From: Hydnum rufescens UP504
Lineage: Eukaryota > Basidiomycota > Agaricomycetes > Cantharellales > Hydnaceae
NCBI GenBank assembly: GCA_014904985.1
Contig: MU128949.1
Location: 288,549-337,867, forward strand
Direction of reading: 5' to 3'
DNA: 49,319 nt
Every line of letters starts with the position of its first letter. Positions within the stretch are counted from its first letter, which is position 1. Below, piece after piece: positions 41,046-49,319 of the stretch. Both the position numbers and the translations under genes were made by a program. The notes beneath the pieces are model-generated. The model did no database searches. It was not told the origin of the DNA and saw only the letters and a program-made list of their open reading frames with translations.

Positions 41046-41297
41046 TTGGAGGCTCTCAATGAGAAAACTCGATTCAGTTTTGCACCCACCTTGGACACCA
41101 ACCATCCCAACCTCAGCCCTTTTCCTATTGATATACCACCTGTGAAACTGAGGTTAATAGATCTTATCAAGGCGAGATAGCAACTCAACAGTATACTACA
41201 TCAAAACCTATCCCCTTCGTTTAGCGCTTGCTTTCCCCCAGTCTTGGGATTGCCGTGCTCGTCCGGACCTGTGACGAACGTTAGTTGAAATCCCATA
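41046..41297. other. Gap without a supported gene
   Basis: Short frames only. It separates the chimeric fragment from the kinase pseudogene. Confidence 0.4.
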
Positions 41298-41990
41298 TCA
41301 GGTAGAGGTTGACGCACCGAGTTTCGGGCTCGCCACCATCCACAAAAGCGAGGAGACTGTAGCCATCTAGGCATTGGAACTGCCCGGCAAGCTCAAAGCG
41401 ATGGCGATAGGGGCGAGGCATTTCCCCGAAGACATGGTATGCGCGACAAAGGTTTCGGGCAACACCCATATCTCCGCGAAATCCATCAGGCCCGTCTTCC
41501 CGTCCTGGTCGGCGCCGAAGTTGCTGGGGTCCATGTCCGACTAGGTGAACATGAGGCGATCACCGCGTATCTCGATGGGAGACAGTTACTTTTGGGCCTG
41601 GGTCAAGAACAACGGGTACGCCTGGCCCAGATTGCACCTTAGCCAACGGTGGATGCTCGAGAAAATGAAAGCACAGACGCACCTTGCACATGTACCATTG
41701 TAGGGCCTCGACGCTTGAGAAAAGCAGAGGTGCCGTGTCCTCCTTAAAGAATTTATGGCGGATGCGACCGCCCCTAAGCGACCAATCACATGGTTGGGAG
41801 GTGGGATGCTCGAGAGCCATACGAGAGCCTGTGCTGTCCGGTCGATGAGGTCTAGAGGGGCGGCTGTGAGCGTAATGAACTCCTTGGTCCTGCTGTCTCC
41901 GACGTGGTGCACCACCCACCAGCTGATTATTTTCTGAGCCCCATCTTACTAGCTGGAAAATAGCGTGGCGAGGTGCCAGAACTGTGGAGA
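41298..41990 (-). pseudogene. APH/protein-kinase-like phosphotransferase remnant
   Basis: The minus strand carries the catalytic end of an aminoglycoside-phosphotransferase-like kinase of the type expanded in basidiomycetes. RTAQALVWLSSIPPPNHVIG, GGRIRHKFFKEDTAPLLFSS and VEALQWYM are followed by SDMDPSNFGADQDGKTGLMD and FAEIWVLPETFVAHTMSSGK. The SDMDPSN block corresponds to the catalytic-loop HxDxxxxN motif and MDFAE to the metal-binding DFG-like site. A TAG directly precedes SDMD where Gln (CAG) would fit, and a one-base loss near 41772 shifts the frame between RLG and GGRIRH. The N-lobe is absent or unrecognisable. It is a pseudogene; the substrate of this family is mostly unknown. Confidence 0.65.
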
Positions 41991-41999
41991 GCATCAGGA

Positions 42000-42294
42000 A
42001 CACCTAAGAAGAGGTGCCCACAGGATAATTTACTTCAGCAGCTAAGTGTGAGGCAGGATTACCTAAATGCAAGGCTAGATAACAAGTGTATTACGTAAAA
42101 TTATTTCTGCATTCCAGACTGCTGTTGAATACCTGGTTGTTTTAAACAACCCCTTTTGGACTGGGTTAAAAACACACCTAACACCTGAGGTCAACTTTTT
42201 GGTGTCTAAAATACCCTCAGCATTTGTGCCAAGTAGTCAATGTTCTCCCCATTTCTATGAGCACACCCCATCCTCAGGCTCCCTCCCTACTACA
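42000..42294. other. CpG-poor gap before a short open frame
   Basis: Only one or two CpG dinucleotides occur. No gene is seen. This is the left edge of the low-CpG block that runs to the end of the window. Confidence 0.5.
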
Positions 42295-42540
42295 ATGTCT
42301 GACCCTTTCAGGGTTCAACTAAGTACCTTGCAACACCTTCTGCAGCATATCCCTGATTCCCTCACCTCCCTCAGCAATCTGAAGCTGTATCCTTTTGCAC
42401 ACTACAGTATTGATCAAGATTGGCTTCATAAAATTGAGTCAGAAGGAGGTGTTGTCAATCATGATCTTGCTTGCATTGTTCAGAAAGACACACTCAAGCA
42501 CTTAGTTACATTTCATGAGCATGACCAGGGTGGACAATGA
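42295..42540 (+). CDS. Short frame of unknown function, probable remnant
   Basis: The frame MSDPFRVQLSTLQHLLQHIP, DSLTSLSNLKLYPFAHYS, IDQDWLHKIESEGGVVNHDL and IVQKDTLKHLVTFHEH ends TGA at 42540. It is protein-like with an amphipathic helical start, but it is only about 81 codons long and directly precedes a repeat element. It may be the first exon of a decayed repeat-encoded or host gene. No family recognised. Confidence 0.3.
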   Translation: MSDPFRVQLSTLQHLLQHIPDSLTSLSNLKLYPFAHYSIDQDWLHKIESEGGVVNHDLACIVQKDTLKHLVTFHEHDQGGQ

Positions 42541-42570
42541 CAAAGATGAGATTTGGGTGGCATGCAAGTA

Positions 42571-43616
42571 TGGTTGCTGAAGTCAGGTTACAAACCCTGG
42601 AAACCTGAGTTTGAACCTGAACCTGACCTGTGGTCAGGTTCAGGTTTTTCCCTCATGGGTGATTTCAGGTTTTGGGCCCCAATGTTATCAGGTTCAGGTC
42701 AGGTTCAGGTTTAACCCAGGTTCAAACCTGAGCCCCTTCAGACATGAGAAATATCTGAGCTGAACACTGATTTTAACCATAATCTAGAATGAGTCATCAA
42801 TTCTGGCAAGTTCCAGAATTATGTAAGCAGGTTCCTTGGTGGAGAAATAGGTTACTTTGAACTGAAGTTAAACATAAAACCTTATGCAAAGTTTATATTG
42901 ACTATGCATAGTCAATATAAACTTTGCATAAGGTTTTATGTTTAACTTCAGTTCAAAGTATGATGCTGCGGTTCAGGTTTAAACCTGTGGAACCTGAGTT
43001 TAAACCTGAACCTGACCCAGGTCAGGTTCCATCAGGGTCAGGTTTCATTTCATTTTCTTCCAGTCAGGTTCAGGTTTGCCCTTGCCCTGAATCCAAAAAC
43101 TCGGTCTGAAACAGGTTAAACTGAACCTGAAAGGTAGGGTGTAGGTTCCATTCCATGTAAATTGACCACTATTCTGGCACCAAATCTGGCAATTTACACA
43201 TGTGACTATAGTTCTGGAGTCAGAAGTCACATGACTTGGCCATCAAATGAGGTAATTGGTGCAGGTCACAAGTCACATGACAGAATGTAGTGACTAAATA
43301 CCATCTCCAGAAGATGTGTGGAGCAGTAAATTGAAGTGAAAGGGGCTAGGAAGGAGATGTGGATCTAAAGCAGGATGTAAAGGGAGTGGCAGAGGCAGAG
43401 ACTTGAGCAGAGGGGTAGATATTCTGTAGTACCCCCTGAAAATGTTGGCTTCCCTCATACCTCAGGTTTCAGGTTTAAACCAGGTTTAAACCTGAACCTG
43501 ACCTGAATGAGACCGAACCTCAGGTCAGGTTCAGGTTTTTGCCCTCATGGGTGATTTTGGAACCTGTCAGGTTTAGGTTTTGCCCAAATTGGCAAAACCT
43601 GACCAAAACCTGACCA
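42571..43616. mobile_element. Fold-back element A built from AGGTTC-type hexamers
   Basis: The left part (42571-42855) starts TGGTTGCTGAAGTCAGGTTA and is rich in CAGGTT/AACCTG runs. A palindrome of about 106 bases follows, centred near 42904 (CTTTGAACTGAAGTTAAAC with its exact complement). The right part (42962-43616) again contains dense CAGGTTCAGGTTTAAACC repeats and ends ACCTGACCA. TA flanks both ends (42569-42570 and 43617-43618). The right part lacks the closing GCAACCA seen in copy B. No coding capacity. Confidence 0.7.
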
Positions 43617-43617
43617 T

Positions 43618-44240
43618 AGGACGTCGGTGGAATCGGAATTCCAGGCATTCTTTCTCCCTAGATCCCCGGAGAGTGCCTCCAAGATCTCTAAGTGGGCCAG
43701 GGCCTTCGAGGCTCAAGTAGCTAGTAGCTTGAGTGCATATGTATTTTCTATGAGGTAAAACTATTGTGGATATTTCCCTAGGCAGAGATTTAGAATGTGT
43801 GCTGAAATGGCTATATGAATAGCACGTATTAGACTGGGACTATGCAAAGGCGCAAGACCTTACAGTGGTTCTGGGCAGGTCTAAATATCCAAGTAGCAGG
43901 GGCGAGAGCCCATCTTGTTCCCCAAGCTACAAATGTCCAGTCAAGAAAGTGAGTGCCAAGTGCTAGCCAAGAGTCTGTATTAGGTCGTGGGTTCCTTGAC
44001 ATCGTTCTTAGCTCCCAAGGATATGTATGCTTTATAGCGCTGCCAGGAATAGGGAAAGTAAATCAGCTCTTAGGACTGGGGAAGAACGTGAAAAGAAGCA
44101 CTTCTTGAATCTTCTCTTGCATTTCCGGGTACGTCTGCACAACAAGTGAGGAGGCCTCCAATTCTGTGGCTGAGGGGTTGGCGATGACGGAGGGGTAGAA
44201 GAGGTGGAGCAAGGTCACTTTTGTGCTGATGCTTGCAGAT
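43618..44240. pseudogene. Third copy of the coiled-coil/G1 3' ends, with internal deletion
   Basis: 43618-44105 matches 39388-39890: the last exon of the coiled-coil gene (plus strand, GACGTCGGTGGAATCGG...) and the C-terminal exon of G1 (minus strand, stop at 43980-43982). At about 44142 it skips from the equivalent of 39911 to that of 40428, with a shared CAAG at the join, and ends near 44240. Unlike the surrounding sequence it keeps many CpG sites. It is non-functional. Confidence 0.8.
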
Positions 44241-44745
44241 GATGCACCCCAGGGTTTTGTTTCTGGTTCATAATATAGAGCTTGCAAAGCACAAAAGGTG
44301 TTGACCAGGTGAGAGTACTATGCTAGATAGTCCCATGGATTTATCATAATTTTGAATTAATCCCTTGATGAATGTTCTATTCATGATCACATTGATGATT
44401 CAAAAAAGTACAGTACAGTCTTTCACCACTCAATGAGCCATCTCCCTATATCTCCTTCAATGTGAAAGATTTCCTTTCACTTTTTTTTTGTATCTTAGAG
44501 GGATACATGTAATGAATCTTTGTGCCAAATTTGAACAGAAATGGATGCACAGAAAATATGCATGCAAGGCATTAAGGCTGAATTGAGCCATTTTGGACAA
44601 GATGCAATTCCTCTATAGGTTTTTCTCATTCCCTGTAGCCTACAGACCCCCCAAAACATATTGAAGTCCTTAGAGATGCATAAACAAGGAATTTTTCTTA
44701 TTAATGCCAGGCTTCATTATCTGTTTTGATGATAAAATATGTTGT
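44241..44745. other. CpG-poor stretch without a supported gene
   Basis: AT-rich sequence with no supported coding frame. TACAGTCTTTCACCACTCAA (44411-44430) recurs inverted near 47211-47230, so it is probably part of an older repeat split by later insertions. Confidence 0.45.
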
Positions 44746-44753
44746 AACAGTGA

Positions 44754-45468
44754 TAGGGCTCCTCACAGATCGGATCTCTGCGGATCGGATCCGCAGATCT
44801 TCGGATAGGCTCGGATCCGGATTCCCCCGTGGGTGGGCCTCCATCCGAGGATTGGGATCCGACAAAATCTGCAGATCATCTGGATCCGCAGATCCAGGCT
44901 ACGGACAGGCAACATGGATGCATTTGGATGGTAAATCAGCTTCAACCACTATAAAAATGCAATGAAAATACTGTAGCTGAAACAAAATAGATGCCCTTGC
45001 ATTCTAATGAAGCCTAGACCTGAGAAATAGTATACGGAAGTTCGAGTTGTTGACACGGCTAATTCCGGAGTGTGGGCGATTACCTTTTATGGCAATAAAG
45101 TCATGTGCTGGGTTCAGGCCCCCGGACACCCCCCCACCCAGGGCTTGTAGAGGTGTGCTCGTACGAGGCCCTAGCTTCATCAATTTTTAGTCCCAGTCAA
45201 ACATCTGTATTGTACTTGTGAGTAGCTATGAAAAACTATACATCTCCAGTGCCGGAAAGCCCAGCTGAAAGGCACCAGGGGCATCTCCGAGAGAAGCTTG
45301 TCTCCCTCCTGCATGGTAGTCCATTGCTAGGACCTTTATATTGCGATCTGCGGATTCCATCCGCAGATTGACAGATTTGGATCTGCAGATTCGGATCCCC
45401 CCTTGAGAGGTTTCAATCCAAACGGATGCCATCCGATCCGCATCTGATCCGATCTGTGAGGAGCACTA
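44754..45468. mobile_element. Non-autonomous hAT-type element with 8-base target duplication
   Basis: The ends TAGGGCTCCTCACAGATCGG and CCGATCTGTGAGGAGCACTA are inverted repeats with one or two mismatches. They are flanked on both sides by AACAGTGA (44746-44753 and 45469-45476). An 8-base duplication and TAG-type ends are the hallmark of the hAT superfamily. Clusters of GGATC/GCAGATC-type repeats lie inside both ends (44765-44905 and 45345-45455), as expected for subterminal transposase sites. There is no transposase gene in its 715 bases. It retains CpG sites, unlike its surroundings, so it arrived later. Confidence 0.88.
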
Positions 45469-45619
45469 AACAGTGATAATCACCATTCATCTCAGCTCCC
45501 CTCCCTGAGCCCCATGCATCCACTTACTGCTTGTTAACTAGTTGCCTACTCATTATGACACAAGTTCAGAAGGTGAGAGCAACATTGAGGAATAGTAGCT
45601 CAGTACACAGCTGGGTGTA

Positions 45620-47010
45620 TGGTTGCTGAAGTCAGGTTACAAACCCTGGGAACCTGAGTTTGAACCTGAACCTGACCTGTGGTCAGGTTCAGGTTTTGGT
45701 CAAGTTCAGGTTTTGGGCCCCCATGTTTTCAGGTTCAGGTCAGGTTGAGATTTAACCCAGGTTCAAACCTGAAATTATGCAGCCCTTCAGACATGAGAAA
45801 TATCTGAGCTGAACACTGATTTTAACCATAATCCAGAATGAGTCATCAATTCTGGCAAGTTCCAGAGTTATGTAAGCAGGTTTCTTGGTGGAGAAATAGG
45901 TTACTTTGAACTATGGTTGCCATGGTCAGGTTTTGGTCAGGTTTTGCCCAATTTGGGCAAAACCTAAACCTGACCAGGTTCCAAAATCACCCATGAGGGC
46001 AAAACCTGAACCTGACCTGAGGTTCGGTCTCATTCAGGTCAGGTTCAGGTTTAAACCTGGTTTAAACCTGAAACCTGAGGTATGAGGGAAGCCAACATTT
46101 TCAGGGGGTACTACAGAATATCTACACCCTCTGCTCAAGTCTCTGCCTCTGCCACTCCCTTTACATCCTGCTTTAGATCCACATCTCCTTCCTAGCCCCC
46201 TTTCACTTCAATTTACTGCTCACACATCTTCTGGAGATGGTATTTAGTCACTACATTCTGTCATGTGACTTGTGACCTGCACCAATTACCTCATTTGATG
46301 GCCAAGTCATGTGACTTCTGACTCCAGAACTATAGTCACATGTGTAAATTGCCAGATTTGGTGCCAGAATAGTGGTCAATTTACATGGAATGGAACCTAC
46401 ACCCTACCTTTCAGGTTCAGGTTTAAACCTGGTTTCAGACCAGTTTTTGGATTCAGGGCAAGGGCAAAACCTGAACCTGACCTGAAGAAAATGAAATGAA
46501 ACCTGACCCTGATGGAACCTGACCTGGGTCAGGTTCAGGTTTAAACTCAGGTTCCACAGGTTTAAACCTGAACCGCAGCATCCATACTTTGAACTGAAGT
46601 TAAACATAAAACCTCATGCAAAGTTTATATTGACTATACATAGTCTATACATAGACTATGTATAGTCAATATAAACTTTGCATGAGGTTTTATGTTTAAC
46701 TTCAGTTCAAAGTAACCTATTTCTCCACCAAGAAACCTGCTTACATAACTCTGGAACTTGCCAGAATTGATGACTCATTCTGGATTATGGTTAAAATCAG
46801 TGTTCAGCTCAGATATTTCTCATGTCTGAAGGGCCTCATGATTTCAGGTTTGAACCTGGGTTAAACCTCAACCTGACCTGAACCTAACCTAAGATAGGTT
46901 TTCTTCAGGTTAGGTTCAGGTTTTGCCAATTGAGGAGATTCAGGTTTTGGTTAAGTTCAGGTTTTGCCCAAATGGGGCAAAACCTGACCTGAACCTGACT
47001 TTGGCAACCA
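45620..47010. mobile_element. Fold-back element B, full-length relative of element A
   Basis: The ends TGGTTGCTGAAG and TTTGGCAACCA are inverted and flanked by TA (45618-45619 and 47011-47012). The left arm (45620-45905) matches 42571-42855. 45913-46583 is the inverse of the right part of element A. 46587-46715 is the central palindrome with an extra TATACATAGTCTA expansion, and 46716-47010 is the inverted left arm. An internal TATGGTTGCC at 45914 looks like another element end, so the middle may be a nested insertion. The family is dominated by AGGTTC-type hexamer arrays. Confidence 0.72.
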
Positions 47011-48754
47011 TAGCTAGGTGGCTCAAGGACTGGGAATGGCTGAAATAGCCCCTACTTTGTAATTTCTCTCATCCTCCCTCAATTCCTACTCCATTACTAT
47101 GCTACTACACAGAGTAATGCACAAGGACCCCCTCTACATGCTGGTGAAAATTTGAGGCAAAATTTCCCATATTTGCATGAATGAGAATCAAAATACAAAT
47201 TCTGGCTCATTGAGTGGTGAAAGACTGTATAAGAAAGAATGAAAGTGAGGAACATAGTAACACCTGAATGTGGTATAGGGGATGTAGCATATATAGTTCC
47301 AACATGATGAGGAAGTGCATGGTGATAGTTAGTTGTGGATTATACTGGACAAATGAGTGCACATAGTCACCCCCAATGACTTGAGGCAACCCCAATGATC
47401 CCCTTGGATCTGCTGGAGTTCAATTTGAGCAGTGTGATCTTCACCATATCTTCAGCCCACATTGAGTGGCCAGTTCTGCACTCTTTGATGCCAAGTGTGC
47501 CCCATGTTTTTCCACTTCAACAACAACCAGTGTGTGCCTTTGAACAGTTTCCACATTCATAGCCAAAGCACTGGTGACAAGCACTGCCTGTGCCAAAGCA
47601 TGACAAGAACTCACTGAGTTTGATTCCACAAGTCCAATCCTGTAGGACAGAGTCACCACAGCTCTGGAGTAATGATACTGAAACCCAAAAGTGAACAGGA
47701 GGCCAACAAATACAATGTTGCAGGAGATAATGTGACAGCAACAACAGACTTGGGCACCAGCATTTCTATGGTGGTTATGGGGGACATCTTGGGTGAGGAC
47801 TGGGGGGTATCTTGGGCAGGGAGGTCAGGTTGGGGGGTGTGAAGGTTGTTAAGGGTCATTCCTAGTATGGGGAGTGATTATGTAATCAGGCCAAATAGGA
47901 ACAGGAAGCCCTTAATATATCTGACAAGTGAATTTGCAAAGTGAATGATTATGTAATGTTGCGAAAGACAAGAACGCAGAGAGCAGGGTGGAAGAACTGA
48001 ATTCCCAAGAGACTTGAGACAAGAGAGAATGAATGAAGAGAGAGTCAGGTACAGACATATATTCTTGATTGTTCTAAGGAGCTAGAGTAATGGAGATAGC
48101 TACTTATATAGAGATCAAGGACAATAAGGGAGGAAATACAATAAGGTGAGGGGGATGAGGTCATGTGATGGGGTTATGTAAGAGGTTGTGAGTACGACTC
48201 ATAACAAAGGTGAGGTTTGCTGTGTGGGGGAACTTCAACTTTGGCCCAAGTGGCCTCCAATGCTAACTTAATTTCATCCTGTTTGTTCAGTATTTTGAAA
48301 GGGTCCAATGAACATCCTTCCATTTTTGAAAAAAAGAATCATGCATACTCTCTTTCTCATCTTGAGCTCTTCAGGGGCATGAGGGAAGCTGTATTTGGTA
48401 TACATATGAGTGGCCCCAATTGGTTCCTGCTTCACAGGAACTTAATTGCCCTTATATCACCAAAAGAATAAATAAATATTACCTTGCCCAGTTGTCATGA
48501 TGTCACAATATCAATCATCAGGGTAGTACTTGTAGCCCCACAAAGGGGCACAGAAAGGGGGAGGTGAATATTGTTAATTGGCAACACATCCACAATGGCA
48601 GTCTGTAGACATGGGAAGTGAATTCCCCCACTATGAAGGAGCCATCAGCCAGCATGTTTTAAATCACATGTAAAGAACAGAACAATCATGCTGTAGAAGT
48701 GGTGGCACAATTCTGGTAGGATTATGTCATAGTTTGTATCATGAACAAATTCTC
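47011..48754. other. Long CpG-depleted stretch, no confident gene
   Basis: Minus-strand frames around 47860-47440 (SPKMSPITTIEMLVPKSVVA, TLSPATLYLLASCSLLGFSI, SYRIGLVESNSVSSCHALAQ) and a plus-strand frame at 48217-48471 are protein-like in places but are not assembled and may be decayed coding DNA. The purine-rich sequence at 47940-48200 could be LTR-like. CpG is almost absent except for a few sites near 47960-47980 and 48194. Confidence 0.35.
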
Positions 48755-49015
48755 CAGAGAGGGTGTAGTGCATATGGTGAAGGGGGGGGGGCAATTTTGT
48801 TGTAAGAGGGGGTGATTTCAAGTTTGAAGCTATTCTTATAGGGGCAGGTGGTTGGTTCTGGTGCTTCTTCAGACAATCTCTATTTGGATCTTTAGGCTAG
48901 TAAAATTAATTGTATAATTATTCTTTCACATGAAAATTTCACAGGCATCCATGACAAGACAGAAGCAGTGAATTACAACAATCTAGCATTGTCAAAACCC
49001 ATTGGCACTAATAGA
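48755..49015 (-). repeat. Dispersed repeat family, copy 4, inverted and CpG-poor
   Basis: Read on the minus strand, it follows the order of 600-720: CATGAAA/ATAATTATACAATTA, TCTGAAGAAGC, AACCAACCA...CTATAAGAA, GAAATCACCCCCTCTTA. 48940-49015 shares GGCATCCATGACAAGACAGA and CATTGGCACT with 17610-17690. A run of about ten G lies at 48782-48791. Confidence 0.7.
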
Positions 49016-49079
49016 CATTTTTTTAGTGCTTGGAAATTTGCAAGAACCTACATATAAATGGGGTGCTTATTCAGTGCTT

Positions 49080-49235
49080 CCATGGTCACCATCCTTGGTT
49101 TCAGAAGCAAATTTTCACAGCCATGTTGAAGAAAGGACCATGCCATTCTATCCAAGATGCAAGGTCATTGCCCAACAAGATCCATGACTGTCCTACTGCC
49201 TCCCCAGTCCCTACCTCTTCCCCTGTTGGAGGGAT
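49080..49235 (+). pseudogene. Fourth G1 fragment, stripped of CpG
   Basis: It aligns with 7060-7215 of G1: AGATGCAAGG-CAT-GCCCAACA, GAAAGGACC-TG-CATTC and CCTCTTCCCCT are shared. At the positions where the intact gene has CG, this copy has CA, TG or CC. The G1 reading frame is lost and homology is limited to about 155 bases. Confidence 0.65.
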
Positions 49236-49319
49236 AAATCCCTACACTATAGAATCCTCATCCAAGGCCAATTTTCCTTATGAATGAATGAATTAATTAT
49301 CATTCCACTCATTAAATTC

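Noticed and set aside
43618..43770. Third coiled-coil copy beginning exactly at an exon boundary, suggesting a retrocopy
   Set aside because: The adjacent AGG is shared with the intron end of the source, the copy includes non-coding intergenic sequence between the two genes, and there is no poly(A); a DNA-level duplication split by an element insertion is simpler.
42571..47010. AGGTTC-type hexamer arrays as a possible telomere or interstitial telomeric repeat
   Set aside because: The hexamers alternate strand, lie inside elements with defined ends and TA duplications, and do not match the usual fungal TTAGGG repeat.
47940..48200. Purine-rich sequence that could be an LTR
   Set aside because: I found no second copy, no clear TG...CA ends and no polyprotein in the window.

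Overview
This window looks like a repeat-rich stretch of a basidiomycete (mushroom-class) nuclear genome. The genes are broken by many short introns of about 45-65 bases with GT...AG ends and CTAAY branch sites. The recognisable proteins are eukaryotic: a Sly1/Sec1-family vesicle-fusion factor, concentrative nucleoside transporters (CNT), the elongase-cycle dehydratase Phs1, hot-dog thioesterases and an APH-type kinase remnant. Content resembles Rhizoctonia/Ceratobasidium-like Agaricomycetes, but this is an impression and not a database result.

Layout. 1-1488: repeat debris and a 0.3 kb palindrome. 1489-6445: a complete 4.96 kb Tc1/mariner element with about 0.43 kb inverted repeats, TA target duplications, an intron-bearing DD34E transposase broken by stops, a second minus-strand gene inside it, and an 82-base MITE in its right arm. 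6743-9240: a Ser/Pro-rich gene (called G1 here) convergent with the 3' end of a coiled-coil gene. 9349-11849: SLY1, apparently intact. 12156-15597: a 5'-truncated CNT joined to a fragment of SLY1, two palindromic elements, and a 3' fragment of SLY1. 15782-17100: five tandem intron/exon modules, each intron carrying a strong hairpin. 17240-18734: tRNA-like sequence and a TIR element. 18949-21363 and 23224-25613: two further CNT genes in a tandem duplication of about 3 kb. 26942-28358 and 31985-33399: two head-to-head thioesterase paralogues. 35924-36931: PHS1 with a one-base frameshift. 37330-41045: an inverted, decayed copy of the coiled-coil/G1 pair. 41298-41990: APH-kinase pseudogene. 42000-49319: a strongly CpG-depleted repeat compartment with nested fold-back elements, a hAT-type element with a clean 8-base target duplication, and two more G1 fragments.

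How it fits together. The unique genes do unrelated housekeeping work (ER-Golgi SNARE control, nucleoside uptake, very-long-chain fatty acid synthesis, acyl thioester hydrolysis). The common thread is segmental duplication: SLY1, CNT, the thioesterase, G1 and the coiled-coil gene all occur in two to four whole or partial copies, some joined to the 5' end of a neighbour. Several disabling mutations are TGA codons where CGA would fit, and the 42-49 kb block has lost most CpG sites, which points to methylation-linked C-to-T decay.

The most unusual feature is the 15.8-17.1 kb array of tandem introns. Their stem sequences change in a compensatory way, the donor and branch signals are well kept, and a second hairpin sits just before most donor sites. 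I could not find a reading frame that crosses all its exons, so a structured non-coding transcript or an introner-like amplification is the leading idea.
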